This document shows, in pieces, positions 26,535 to 35,252 of a stretch of DNA of 64,000 nt; within the stretch, counting starts at the first letter, position 1, and each line of letters starts with the position of its first letter. Origin of the DNA: DASQZT01 sp963728965 (GTDB lineage Bacteria; Acidobacteriota; Terriglobia; Bryobacterales; Bryobacteraceae); NCBI GenBank assembly GCA_963728965.1, contig CAVSMH010000001.1, forward strand, positions 186,001-250,000, read 5' to 3'. The notes under the pieces are model-generated. The model made no database searches and was not told the origin of the DNA. It was given only the letters and a program-made list of their open reading frames with translations. Made by a program: the position numbers and the translations under genes.

Positions 26535-26810
26535 CTAGCTGGTCGCCTGTTCGGCCGAGGCAGTGCCTTCGGGAGTCGCGGGTGGGACTTCGGGCGGAGC
26601 CGGCGGCGGCGCGGGCGCCCTCTTCGCGGTCTTTCGTCCGGCCTTTTTGGCTGGCGCCTTTTTAGCTGGTGCCTTCTTCGCGGGCGCCTTTTTGGCTGGC
26701 GCCTTTTTAGCTGGCGCCTTCTTGGCGGGCGCCTTCTTCACGGCTTTCTTCGCTGCTGGCTTGACGGCCTTCTTTACTGCTGCTTTCTTCGCCGGCTTCT
26801 TTTTTGCCAT
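26535..26810 (-). CDS. Histone H1-like lysine/alanine/proline-rich protein
   Basis: A 91-residue very basic protein. It starts MAKKKPAKKAAVKKA and contains seven tandem KKAPA units between residues 27 and 61, then a Pro/Glu-rich acidic tail. Such low-complexity proteins bind DNA non-specifically and compact the nucleoid, like eukaryotic H1 tails and bacterial AlgP/Hc1. At the DNA level the units are 15-base tandem repeats (about 26640-26735), prone to length changes by slippage. Confidence 0.85.
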   Translation of the reverse strand: MAKKKPAKKAAVKKAVKPAAKKAVKKAPAKKAPAKKAPAKKAPAKKAPAKKAPAKKAGRKTAKRAPAPPPAPPEVPPATPEGTASAEQATS

Positions 26811-27029
26811 CGTGTATTCCTCGAACTCGGATTCTCCCAGGATTAGTCAAATTATCGTACAACGAATTTTCGGAATCACCAATCCTCTTTTTGAAAATTG
26901 CGTTACTGAAGTATGATCGGTCGCAGCGTCGGCCCGCGGTGTGAGTGGTAAGCAGCGAGACGAGTCTACGGTGCGGCGCTGCCGATGCGAGTATGGGCCC
27001 ACAAAAAAATTGCGGAGGAGGATCGCGGA

Positions 27030-27575
27030 GTGAGGCACCGCTGGGACGAGCGGTATAAGGATGCTGCGAAGCTGGACTTTACGCCGGACGCGCTGCTGGT
27101 GCAGGTGGCGGGATTGGTGAAGCCGGGGCTGGCGCTCGACCTGGCGTGCGGCGCGGGCAGACATGCTCTTCACCTGGCGCGGCTGGGATGGGAGGTGGTG
27201 GCCGTCGATGCGTCGGCAGCGGCCATCGCGATCCTGCGGAGCCGCGCCGAAGGGCTGCCGATCGATGCGCGGGTGGCCGACCTGGAAGCGGGAAGCTTTG
27301 TCATCGGGCCGGCGGAGTTTGACCTCGTGTGCGACTTCTTCTACCTTCAACGGGACCTGTTTCCGGCGATCCGGGAGGGCGTGCGTCCGGGCGGTGTGTT
27401 TGCCGGAGCCATCCACCTGGTGGACGAAAGGCCCGGCGCGGCCGCTCACAATCCGGCGTTCCTGCTGCGGCCGGGAGAACTGCGGGAAGAGTTTGCCGAC
27501 TGGAAGATTCTCTACTACTCCGAGCGAGTAGAGGGGGCACGGCCGGCGGCGCGAATGATTGCCCGCAAAGCGTAG
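27030..27575 (+). CDS. Class I SAM-dependent methyltransferase (TehB-like)
   Basis: About 181 residues from GTG at 27030, which follows GAGGAGG by about 9 bases; an ATG at 26985 lacks a ribosome site. It has the Rossmann motif I LDLACGAGRHALHLA, motif II VVAVDASAAAIAIL, the acidic DLVCDFFYLQRDLF strand and a GGVFAGAIHL strand. TehB-like enzymes methylate small thiols, tellurite or other substrates; the substrate here is unknown. Confidence 0.82.
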   Translation: MRHRWDERYKDAAKLDFTPDALLVQVAGLVKPGLALDLACGAGRHALHLARLGWEVVAVDASAAAIAILRSRAEGLPIDARVADLEAGSFVIGPAEFDLVCDFFYLQRDLFPAIREGVRPGGVFAGAIHLVDERPGAAAHNPAFLLRPGELREEFADWKILYYSERVEGARPAARMIARKA

Positions 27576-27601
27576 CGTTCGCCGGCCCGGCCCCCCGTCT
27601 C

Positions 27602-28366
27602 TCATCCGAACAGGCCGGACAGAGAGGCGCCGGCCAGCACTAGCACTGCCCACGGGATGAGCACTACGGCCAGTGCTCCGCCGAAGCTGACCTTCTTGCC
27701 GCCAGCCGCACTCAGGCCTACCGCGATCAGGAGCAGGGTCCAGATGGTGAACAGGTCGATTGAGCGGGCCAGGGAATATACGAACTTGGAACTGGTGGTC
27801 GGGTCCATGAAGGCGGCCGGGTTGAAGGCCAGGGGGTTTTGAAGGTTGAACTCCTCCGGCCGTTTCAGGAACATGACGACGCAAAAGAGGATCGTCTGAA
27901 TGACGGTCGGCACCGAAGCATACCAGAGAATCGCCCATATCTGTTTGAAGCGCACCGGCGCGGACATCATCCCTTTGAGAATGCCGAGCAGGATCGCCGC
28001 AGCGATCAGGTACAGGAGGGGACGGCCGATGATGGCGAAGCCATAGCCCGCGATGGGAGCGATCTTCATCTGCATCGCCTCCATGCGCTGGCGCTGCTCC
28101 GGAGGCATCTGTTCGAGTCTCTGCTGGGCGCTGGCGCTCTGCTGGGACTGCTGCCGCACGATGGTCTCCCAGCCGATCCGCGAAGAGAGCAGATAGGTCG
28201 ATGCTACCCAGAGCAGGGTAAGGAGGAGTAGAGGAGTCCAGAATGCGGGCCGCCGCGCAATGTCTTCAAACGTTTTTTTGGGTTCAAAGAACACACCGGT
28301 GAGCCGCGAGAATTCGCCCATCCCCTGCGGCTGCGGTTCTATTGCCGTTTGGCTTTCGGGAGTCAT
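27602..28366 (-). CDS. YIP1-domain membrane protein
   Basis: About 254 residues. An N-terminal cytoplasmic tail carries RLTGVFFEPKKTFEDIARRPAFW, the typical bacterial YIP1 entry ('f..P..tf..i...p.w..pl'). Five predicted membrane helices follow, with a Gln-rich loop between helices 1 and 2. Bacterial YIP1-domain proteins have no settled function. The ATG at 28366 is taken over a longer frame because the family start is normally within 30 residues of the FxPxxTF motif. Confidence 0.8.
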   Translation of the reverse strand: MTPESQTAIEPQPQGMGEFSRLTGVFFEPKKTFEDIARRPAFWTPLLLLTLLWVASTYLLSSRIGWETIVRQQSQQSASAQQRLEQMPPEQRQRMEAMQMKIAPIAGYGFAIIGRPLLYLIAAAILLGILKGMMSAPVRFKQIWAILWYASVPTVIQTILFCVVMFLKRPEEFNLQNPLAFNPAAFMDPTTSSKFVYSLARSIDLFTIWTLLLIAVGLSAAGGKKVSFGGALAVVLIPWAVLVLAGASLSGLFG

Positions 28367-28422
28367 ATCAGAGAGATTGTACTCCTTCACCCGTGAAACC
28401 GCTCGGCTTATCATGAGGATTC

Positions 28423-29241
28423 ATGGGGCGACGCTTTTTGCTGCTGTTGATGCTGGTGCTGGGAGCGTGCAAACCGGCGGAAGAGGGGCGGCGGCGTGCG
28501 ATTGTGGGGGCGGTGCTAATCGATGGCGGCGGCGGGCCACCGGTGTCCGATTCGGTGGTGGTGGTTGCGGGCGGACAGATTGCGGCGGTAGGGGCCCGAT
28601 TGAATGTGCCTATTGCGGCGGACACGGACTTGGTGAACGGTGCAGGGAAATACCTGGTACCGGCGCCGATCGATCTGTCGGGGAGCGCCGGGGCAGGGTT
28701 GACGCACGTTGCGGCCACGGCGTCAGCCGCAGTGATCGAAGCCGCGCGCAACGGGGGCAAACGCGTGGCCGCCGAAATCTCCACTGCGGCCGGCATGCGG
28801 GCGATGGTGGATAACGGCGCGGCGGTGCTGGTGGGCATGGTGCGCGATACAACGGAATTGGACGCGGCACTTTTGGGGCGAATGCGCAACCTGCGGATCG
28901 TGGTGGCGCCGGCGCTGTCGCGGGCGGGGGCGCAGTTGGAGACGGCCAGCCGCAACACCCTGGCGATGTTCCGCGCGGGTGTACCGATCGCGCTGGCTTC
29001 GGGCGGCGGCGATGCGGTGCGGGAAGCCGAACTGCTGGCGGCGGCCGGGCTGCCACCGTTCGACGTGATTGCGGCCGCCACGCAGAATTCGGCGATGGCG
29101 CTGGGCGAGCTCGACCAGACGGGAACCATCGCGCCGGGGAAGCGGGCCGACCTGCTGCTGCTATCCGCCAACCCGGGAGAAGACGTGGCCAATCTGCGCC
29201 GGGTCGCACTGCGGATGTCCGCAGGCGAATGGGTACGCTAA
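28423..29241 (+). CDS. Amidohydrolase-like lipoprotein without the metal site
   Basis: 272 residues. A lipoprotein signal ends at LMLVLGAC. The following IVGAVLIDGGGGPPVSDSVVVVAGGQIAAVG and the C-terminal AATQNSAMALGELDQTGTIAPGKRADLLLLSANP are diagnostic of the imidazolonepropionase/amidohydrolase fold. The usual 'PGLIDxHxH' reads VPAPIDLSGSAG, so the HxH pair is gone. The protein is also about 130 residues shorter than active enzymes, missing most of the barrel. It is probably a non-catalytic relative. The DUF4097 lipoprotein gene follows 52 bases later. Confidence 0.72.
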   Translation: MGRRFLLLLMLVLGACKPAEEGRRRAIVGAVLIDGGGGPPVSDSVVVVAGGQIAAVGARLNVPIAADTDLVNGAGKYLVPAPIDLSGSAGAGLTHVAATASAAVIEAARNGGKRVAAEISTAAGMRAMVDNGAAVLVGMVRDTTELDAALLGRMRNLRIVVAPALSRAGAQLETASRNTLAMFRAGVPIALASGGGDAVREAELLAAAGLPPFDVIAAATQNSAMALGELDQTGTIAPGKRADLLLLSANPGEDVANLRRVALRMSAGEWVR

Positions 29242-29293
29242 TCCGATGGAACAAAGTGCCGCCCGGGTGCGTAGCCCTTCTTCGAGAACAGCT

Positions 29294-30235
29294 ATGCGCC
29301 CCATGCACATCGTTCCGGCTCTAGCAGCCGGCCTTCTCTGCCTCACGGCCTGCGACGTTCAGGACTGGGGCGACTTCAACGGAAAGTACACCAGCGACTT
29401 CCATTACAATTATCCGCTGCGCCCGGGCGGCAGCCTGGCGCTCGAGACCTTCAACGGCTCGGTGGAAATTTCGGGGTGGGACCAGGATACGGTGGACATC
29501 AGCGGCACCAAATATGGTCCAACGCAAAGCGCCGCCGATGCCCTGAAGATTGAAATCGACCACAACCCGGACTCGGTGAGCATTCGCGTGCCGCGGCCTT
29601 ACGACCGGCGTAACCGGGAAGGGGCCAAGTTCGTGATCAAGATTCCACGCGGGGTAGTGCTGGACCGGATTGCGAGCTCCAACGGCGGCATCCACGCGAC
29701 AGCGGGCGCCGGGCCGGCGCGCCTGAAGACTTCCAACGGCGGCATCCATGTGGAAGACCTGGACGGGAACCTGGACGCGCAGACTTCGAACGGGCCGGTG
29801 GAGGTCCACGAAGTGAAAGGCGACGTCTCGGCCCACACTTCGAATGGGCACATCCGGGTGGACCGGGTAGATGGGGCGCTCGAGGCGGTGACATCCAACG
29901 GCGGTGTGCGCGCCGAGGTGGGACGCACGGACCGTACGGTCCGCGTGGAGACTTCCAACGGCCCGGTGGAGTTGTGGCTGCCGAACGGCCTCAGCCGCGA
30001 AGTGCGCGTGAATACCAACAATTCCGGGATCACCCTGCATCTGCCTTCCAGTTTGAATGCGCGGCTGCTCGCACGCACTTCCAACTCGTCGATCAGTACG
30101 GATTTTGATGTGAGCATACGCGGTGAGATCGACAAGAACCACATGGATGCGACCATCGGATCGGGAGGGCCGCTGATCGACCTCACGACTTCGAATGGCG
30201 GGATCCGGCTGTTGAAGGGAAGGCCGGGGGTCTAA
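29294..30235 (+). CDS. DUF4097-type beta-helix lipoprotein
   Basis: About 313 residues. The lipobox LLCLTAC suggests outer- or inner-membrane lipidation. The rest is a repetitive beta-strand protein in which T-S-N-G recurs about nine times (ASSNGGIHA, KTSNGGIHV, QTSNGPVEV, HTSNGHIRV, VTSNGGVRA, ETSNGPVEL, TTSNGGIRL), as expected for a right-handed solenoid of the DUF4097 family. Function unknown; often called putative adhesin. An ATG at 29246 in the same frame would destroy the signal peptide, so 29294 is preferred. Confidence 0.83.
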   Translation: MRPMHIVPALAAGLLCLTACDVQDWGDFNGKYTSDFHYNYPLRPGGSLALETFNGSVEISGWDQDTVDISGTKYGPTQSAADALKIEIDHNPDSVSIRVPRPYDRRNREGAKFVIKIPRGVVLDRIASSNGGIHATAGAGPARLKTSNGGIHVEDLDGNLDAQTSNGPVEVHEVKGDVSAHTSNGHIRVDRVDGALEAVTSNGGVRAEVGRTDRTVRVETSNGPVELWLPNGLSREVRVNTNNSGITLHLPSSLNARLLARTSNSSISTDFDVSIRGEIDKNHMDATIGSGGPLIDLTTSNGGIRLLKGRPGV

Positions 30236-30289
30236 GGGTCGAAGAGCCAGGCGCGGCCGGCTGTGCGCGTGCGGCACGCGAGGACAAGC

Positions 30290-31549
30290 TCAATTGGCCA
30301 GGGCGTCGCGAATGCGGGCGGTGAGCATCTCGACAAACCGTTCGGGCACGAATCCGTTCAAGCGGCTGTAGACTTTGCCGTCACGGGCGGTGACGATGGT
30401 CGTCGGGATCGAAGTGACTTTCAGTGCCCGCGAAAGGCCATCCTCGAAGTAGACCGGGCCGTTCCATTGCACTTCGGCCAGGAAGGGTGAGACGGCGGCG
30501 TGGTCTTCATCGGTGCTCAGCGAGAGGAAGACCACGGACGAGTCGTTCTGAAAGCGCTTCTTGACCTGTTCGTAAAGCGGGTGCTGGACGCGGCACGGCT
30601 CGCACCAGGTAGCCCAGAAATCGAAAACCACAACCTTGCCCTTCAGGCTGGCCAGAGACAGCCGGCTGCCGTCCGGGCCGGAGAGGGTAAACTCCATGGG
30701 ATCGGTGAGGCGGGCGTTGGGGTCATTGGCACGGAGCGCCAGCTCGCGGATGTGGATGAGGGCCAGATTGCGATCGTAGGCGGCCAGCAGCAGGTCACCC
30801 AACCCGGCGTCGCTGCCGTGGGCCTTGCGGTAGAGCTCTCCCATGCGGCCGCGGTCGCGGGCGCGATCGGCATCGGTAGTTTCGGGATCGGGAATGGTGA
30901 AGGCATCGGCCAAGGCGCGGGCCGCTTCGGCGGGTTTGCCGAGGCGCTCCGAGCAGCGGGCGATTTCGCGGGCGGCCTGGGCGGATGGGTCGGCATCGAA
31001 CGCGCGTTGCGCCAGGGCGAGGGCCTCCTCGTTCTTTCCCAGGATGCCGCTGGCCTGCGCCTGCCACACGAGGGCGCGGCGGATGGCACGCGCACTACGG
31101 GTTTTCCAGTCTGCGCCGTTCATGCCGGAACTGGTCTGGAGCTTGCGGACCACTTCTTCGTAGTGGTTGGCGTAGTTCAGGGCGGCTTCGGCCGCCTCTT
31201 TGGAAGGGGACCCGGCGAGCAGGGCGCGGGTGACCGACTCCAGGATCTGGAGGTCGTCGGGTTGGGCGGTCAGGACGCGCTCACCGTAGAGCACGATCCG
31301 GCGGTCGTCATGGGCTTCGATAGCGGCGCGCGCGGCTGCCCGGACGAGTTCGTCTTTCCGTGGGGAATCGGGGTACTTGTGAAGGTGATTCTCGAGGGCG
31401 CGTAGGTACTCGACAGGGCTGGAGCCCGCGTCGGAGAGGGCGGTTTCGAGGTCGGCCTGTTCCTGGGGCGAGATGGCGGGCTTGGGCACGGGCCTGGTTT
31501 GGGCGCAGAGCGCGGCCACCGCCAGGAACAGGATGGCCCAGCGGCTCAT
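30290..31549 (-). CDS. Secreted TlpA/ResA-type thioredoxin with N-terminal helical domain
   Basis: 419 residues. A signal peptide is followed by about 250 residues of TPR-like helices and a C-terminal thioredoxin fold with the active site WATWCEPC in VVFDFWATWCEPCRVQHPLYEQV. The cis-Pro loop is TSIPTTIV. TlpA/ResA proteins reduce periplasmic disulfides, often for cytochrome c maturation. The start overlaps the stop of the upstream secreted protein gene (ATGA). Confidence 0.88.
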   Translation of the reverse strand: MSRWAILFLAVAALCAQTRPVPKPAISPQEQADLETALSDAGSSPVEYLRALENHLHKYPDSPRKDELVRAAARAAIEAHDDRRIVLYGERVLTAQPDDLQILESVTRALLAGSPSKEAAEAALNYANHYEEVVRKLQTSSGMNGADWKTRSARAIRRALVWQAQASGILGKNEEALALAQRAFDADPSAQAAREIARCSERLGKPAEAARALADAFTIPDPETTDADRARDRGRMGELYRKAHGSDAGLGDLLLAAYDRNLALIHIRELALRANDPNARLTDPMEFTLSGPDGSRLSLASLKGKVVVFDFWATWCEPCRVQHPLYEQVKKRFQNDSSVVFLSLSTDEDHAAVSPFLAEVQWNGPVYFEDGLSRALKVTSIPTTIVTARDGKVYSRLNGFVPERFVEMLTARIRDALAN

Positions 31550-32166
31550 TGCGCTTTTTGCGGGTTACGAATGGATTCGGCGATTTCCGCCGCCCGCATC
31601 CGCGCGGTATGCATGTAGGTTTCGTTCTTGACGACGCGGTCGAGCAGGGGAAGGTATTGCTCGGGGGATACCAGGCGTCCGCGGATCATGGCGGATTCGA
31701 GCAGGCCTAGCGCTTTGTAGACGCCTAGCTTGTCGTACTTGACGGCGCGTTCGAGGTCGATGCGGTGCTGCGCCGATTCGGCGATACGCTCGAACCAGTC
31801 GAGGAGGGCCTTGGCATTCAGGTCGTCGGAGTAATTGAACTTGGCTTCGATCTTGGTAGCGCCCTCTTCGTAGCGGAAGGTCTTGGTTCCCATGAAGGCT
31901 ACCTTCAATCCGGATTCGAGAGGGCGTTTGAAATGATCGAGGCGGGCGGCGAGATCGAAGATCAGTCTGGTATCGGCGGGGGAGAGCTGGGATTTGAGGG
32001 GCTGGTCGTCGTCCACGGCTTCGCGGTAGTCCACGTTTCCGGCGCTGTCGACGGTGACCTGGGTGTAAGCGGGGGTGCTTCCCGGAAACGACTTGGAGTA
32101 GATCAGGCGGCCGCTGTCAGCAGCCGAAAGCGCGCACGTGAAGAGCAAAAGGAGCGACCATTTCAT
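31546..32166 (-). CDS. Secreted hypothetical protein
   Basis: 206 residues with a short signal peptide (MKWSLLLLFTCALSAADS). The mature part reads GRLIYSKSFPGSTPAYTQVTVDSAGNVDYREA, suggesting a beta-sheet domain, then a helical C-terminus with an RMRAAEIAESIRNPQKA end. Family not recognised. It lies 7 bases after ruvC and is coupled to the TlpA-like gene by an ATGA overlap, so it may act with that periplasmic thioredoxin. Confidence 0.65.
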   Translation of the reverse strand: MKWSLLLLFTCALSAADSGRLIYSKSFPGSTPAYTQVTVDSAGNVDYREAVDDDQPLKSQLSPADTRLIFDLAARLDHFKRPLESGLKVAFMGTKTFRYEEGATKIEAKFNYSDDLNAKALLDWFERIAESAQHRIDLERAVKYDKLGVYKALGLLESAMIRGRLVSPEQYLPLLDRVVKNETYMHTARMRAAEIAESIRNPQKAQ

Positions 32167-32173
32167 AACGATC

Positions 32174-32662
32174 TCAAGCCAGCTTCCGGTTTACGGCCTC
32201 GCGGGTAGCATGACAGATGGCGACGGCCAAGGCGTCGGACGCGTCTTCGGACTCCAGTTCGGCAGCCAGGCGGAGCAGGGAACGGACCATCCTCTGCACT
32301 TGGCACTTCTCCGCGCGCCCGTACCCCACCACGCTGATTTTGACCTCCAGGGGCGAGTACTCGGCCACGGCCATTCCAGCCTCGGCCACCGCCACGAGCG
32401 CGACGCCGCGGACATGCGCCAGCTTCAGCGCAGTCTTGACGTTAGCCGAATAAAAGACCTCTTCGACGGCGGCACATTGCGGAGCGAATTCCCGAATCAG
32501 CCGCCGCAACCCCTCGGCAATCTCGAGCAGCCGCCGTTCGAACGTCCACCCGGGAGTGGTCCGGATGAAACCGGCCGCGATCATGCGATGTTCGGCGCCG
32601 TCGCTATCGATGACGCCATACCCCGTCCGCTGCGCCCCGCAATCGATACCGAGCACGCGCAC
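32174..32662 (-). CDS. ruvC: Holliday junction resolvase RuvC
   Basis: 162 residues, the normal family length. The catalytic acidic residues are visible in VLGIDCGAQRTGYG (first Asp), AAVEEVFYSANVKTALKLAHVRG (Glu and the conserved N.kta segment), YSPLEVKISVVGYGRAEKCQVQ (second Glu) and ESEDASDALAVAICHA (final Asp pair). The start is GTG, 1 base after the yebC stop. It cuts four-way junctions with RuvAB, whose genes are not in the window. Confidence 0.96.
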   Translation of the reverse strand: MRVLGIDCGAQRTGYGVIDSDGAEHRMIAAGFIRTTPGWTFERRLLEIAEGLRRLIREFAPQCAAVEEVFYSANVKTALKLAHVRGVALVAVAEAGMAVAEYSPLEVKISVVGYGRAEKCQVQRMVRSLLRLAAELESEDASDALAVAICHATREAVNRKLA

Positions 32663-32663
32663 G

Positions 32664-33410
32664 TTATTGGGCCAAGGCCTCCAACTCCTTCTCGTCGATA
32701 TCGAAATTGGAATAGACGTTCTGCACGTCGTCGTGCTCTTCCAGGGCTTCGGTCAGTCTCAGGATGCCGGCGGCATTCTTGCCTTCCAGGCGGATCAGGT
32801 TCTTAGGAATATAGGCGACGCTGGCTTCCTCGTGCGGGATCCCGGCGGCTTCCAGTGCTTTGATGGCGGCCTCGTGAGCTTCTGGCGGGGAGATGACGGT
32901 CCAATGTTCGCCTTCGCGGCGCAGGTCGTCGCCGCCGGCATCGAGGACCACGTTCATGAGCTGGTCCTCACCGGCCTTTTCAACGGGCACGAGAATCTGG
33001 CTTTTGCGTTCGAACATCCAGGCGACGCTGCCCGGTTCACCCATGTTTCCGCCGTGTTTGGAAAAGAGATGGCGGATATCGCTGACAGTGCGGTTGCGGT
33101 TATCGGTGGCGACATTGACGAGGACCGCGGCACCGCCGGGACCGTAGCCTTCGAACATGACTTCTTCGATCTGGCCACCCTCGAGTTCTCCGGTGCCGCG
33201 CATGATGGCCTTCTTGATATTGTCGGCGGGCATGCTGACGGCTTTGGCAGCGAGCACCGCGGTGCGGAGGCGGGGATTGCCGTCGGGGTCGCCCCCGCTG
33301 CGCGCGGCGATGGTGATTTCCTTGATGATGCGCGTAAATGACTTTCCGCGCTTGGCGTCCAGTGCCGCCTTTTTGTGCTTAATGGTGGCCCATTTGGAAT
33401 GGCCCGACAT
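32664..33410 (-). CDS. yebC: YebC/PmpR-family regulator or translation factor
   Basis: 248 residues, the full family length. It begins MSGHSKWATIKHKKAALDA, continues with FTRIIKEITIAAR, and has MPADNIKKAIMRGTGE and YEGYGPGGAAVLV-like EGYGPGGAAVLVNVATDNRNRT. YebC proteins were first described as DNA-binding regulators and later as factors helping translation at proline stretches. The order yebC-ruvC is widely conserved and supports both calls. Confidence 0.95.
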   Translation of the reverse strand: MSGHSKWATIKHKKAALDAKRGKSFTRIIKEITIAARSGGDPDGNPRLRTAVLAAKAVSMPADNIKKAIMRGTGELEGGQIEEVMFEGYGPGGAAVLVNVATDNRNRTVSDIRHLFSKHGGNMGEPGSVAWMFERKSQILVPVEKAGEDQLMNVVLDAGGDDLRREGEHWTVISPPEAHEAAIKALEAAGIPHEEASVAYIPKNLIRLEGKNAAGILRLTEALEEHDDVQNVYSNFDIDEKELEALAQ

Positions 33411-33546
33411 GTGAACCTCGCAAGGTAGGCTCCGACCCCAGCGGCCGGAGATGACAATGTTATGAATTCAACCGTATTTGAGGATAGCAGAATCAGGAAT
33501 ATGGCTCAACCTTGGACTTGGGGAAACCGAGGCAGGGGGCGGAGAA

Positions 33547-34257
33547 ATGCACGGCTGCGGCTGTGACGTTTCGAGCGGCGCGTGCGTCTACGTGAATATA
33601 GTGCAATCCAGGCTTTTGATCACCCTCGGGGTGTTCGCGGGGGTGCTGTGTGCGGCGCGTCCCTTCGCGGTTTCGCCCTTTTCTGTGTATTCTCGATCCA
33701 TTCAGGCGTTGGGGGGTACGCCCGTCGATCCGGGAGCGTTTCCGGAGACGGTGGCGGGCTTTCAACAATATCTGAGCGCCAGCGGGGTGCGGGCAGTGTC
33801 GGCAGTGGAACTGACACGTCCCCATCACCCCGACGTCGCGTCCCGGCTTGGCTTCGATGCGTTCCTGCCGCCGCGGAACTGGTGGCCGCGCGGAGCGGCG
33901 CTGGCCCTGCTGACGCAGGGAATTCGTGAGCGGGCGCGCGGCCCGGTAGCGGTGCGCAACTGGTGGCGGCCGGCGCGGTACAACGCGGACCCGGCGGTGG
34001 GCGGCGCGAAAAACGGCGACCATCCCACGGCCAACGCGCTCGACCTGGACTATGCCACGGTGGGCAGCCGCATGCAGGCGGAGCTGTACCTGCGACAGCT
34101 GGAGCGAAAGAATCCGTGGATGGAATTATCGTTCGGTTTCGGCGCGTTGAGCACGCATGTGGGGCTGGCTTCGCCGCGCGGCCATCGCGAATGGCACTAT
34201 GCGGGATGGCAGCCGCCCCGGCAAGAGGTGCGCCGCACGGGATCCCCGCGGGGATAG
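33547..34257 (+). CDS. Secreted M15-like zinc peptidase (D-Ala-D-Ala carboxypeptidase fold)
   Basis: About 236 residues from the ATG at 33547, which follows GGCGGAGAA; the signal segment is SRLLITLGVFAGVLCAA. The C-terminal domain has NGDHPTANALDLDY, fitting the H-x6-D zinc motif of M15, and HREWHYAGW, fitting the second ExxH motif. Together they supply the zinc ligands and catalytic Glu. M15 proteins trim or cleave peptidoglycan peptides. The N-terminal 100 residues are not recognised. Confidence 0.7.
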   Translation: MHGCGCDVSSGACVYVNIVQSRLLITLGVFAGVLCAARPFAVSPFSVYSRSIQALGGTPVDPGAFPETVAGFQQYLSASGVRAVSAVELTRPHHPDVASRLGFDAFLPPRNWWPRGAALALLTQGIRERARGPVAVRNWWRPARYNADPAVGGAKNGDHPTANALDLDYATVGSRMQAELYLRQLERKNPWMELSFGFGALSTHVGLASPRGHREWHYAGWQPPRQEVRRTGSPRG

Positions 34258-34294
34258 CACCGGCACGTTGCGCGACTGGTACAGTGGAAGTCGA

Positions 34295-35239
34295 ATGATA
34301 GTGCTGGGCATCGATATCGGTGGCGCGCAGATCCGCGCCGGGATGGTGAACGAATCGGGCGCCATCCTCGCTTCACGGACAATCCAGACGCCGCCGGATC
34401 TGGATGCGTTCCTGCCCTCGTTGCAAGACGCCATCCGCTGGCTGATGGAGGCGACCGCCCTGCCGGCAGGGGTAGGGGTGGGATGCAAGGGGATCATCAA
34501 CCCGGACAGCACGCAGGTGGAGATTCTGCCGGGGACGCTGCATTACCTGGAGGGGCTGCGGTTGAGCGACCTGGTGGGCTTGCCCGTGGACGTGCCGGTG
34601 TTCGCGGATAACGACGCGCGGGTGGCGATGGCCGGGGAGATGGTGTGGGGGGCGGCGCGCGGGCATGACGAGGTAGTCATGCTGACCCTGGGGATGGGGG
34701 TCGGCGGGGCGGTGGTGGCGAACGGACGCGTGCTGCGCGGGCGCACCGGAGTGGCTGGACACCTCGGCCACATGACCATCGAGCCGGACGGAGAGTTGTG
34801 TCCCTGCGGCAACCGCGGGTGCCTGGAAACGGTCTTTTCGGCGCGGGCCATCGAGGCACAGGCATGGTCGGCGGTACACCGCGGCTGCGCGTCGGCGCTA
34901 ACCCGGCTGTTCCGCGAACAGCCGCAGCTCGCCACCTGCCGCACCATCTTTCAAGCCGCGCGGGAAGGCGATGCAGTCTCGGCGGAGATTATTGCGCGCG
35001 CCATCCGGAAGCTGGGGGCCGCCGTGGCCGGACTGGTCCACATCTTCGATCCGGAGCTGGTGATTGTGGGAGGACAGGTGGCGGATGCCGGCACCGACCT
35101 GTTGGAGCCGTTGCAGGAGGAAGTGTGGAGCCGCTCGCGCACTTTCCTCGGTCGCGAAGTGCCTCTGGTGGAACAGCAGGTGGCGGACAAGTCGGGAATC
35201 GTGGGGGCGGCCGGGCTGGTGATGGCGCCGCGGGGATAG
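34295..35239 (+). CDS. ROK-family sugar kinase (glucokinase-like)
   Basis: 314 residues. It has the N-terminal ATP motif VLGIDIGGAQIRAGMV, the ROK segment ADNDARVAMAGEMVWGAA, the catalytic and zinc region GHMTIEPDGELCPCGNRGCLET with CxCGxxGCxE, and the C-terminal DPELVIVGGQVADAG. These fit a cytoplasmic glucokinase or N-acetylhexosamine kinase rather than a ROK repressor, because no DNA-binding domain is present. It follows the M15-like gene by 37 bases. Confidence 0.9.
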   Translation: MIVLGIDIGGAQIRAGMVNESGAILASRTIQTPPDLDAFLPSLQDAIRWLMEATALPAGVGVGCKGIINPDSTQVEILPGTLHYLEGLRLSDLVGLPVDVPVFADNDARVAMAGEMVWGAARGHDEVVMLTLGMGVGGAVVANGRVLRGRTGVAGHLGHMTIEPDGELCPCGNRGCLETVFSARAIEAQAWSAVHRGCASALTRLFREQPQLATCRTIFQAAREGDAVSAEIIARAIRKLGAAVAGLVHIFDPELVIVGGQVADAGTDLLEPLQEEVWSRSRTFLGREVPLVEQQVADKSGIVGAAGLVMAPRG

Positions 35240-35252
35240 CACCGTCCGCAGC

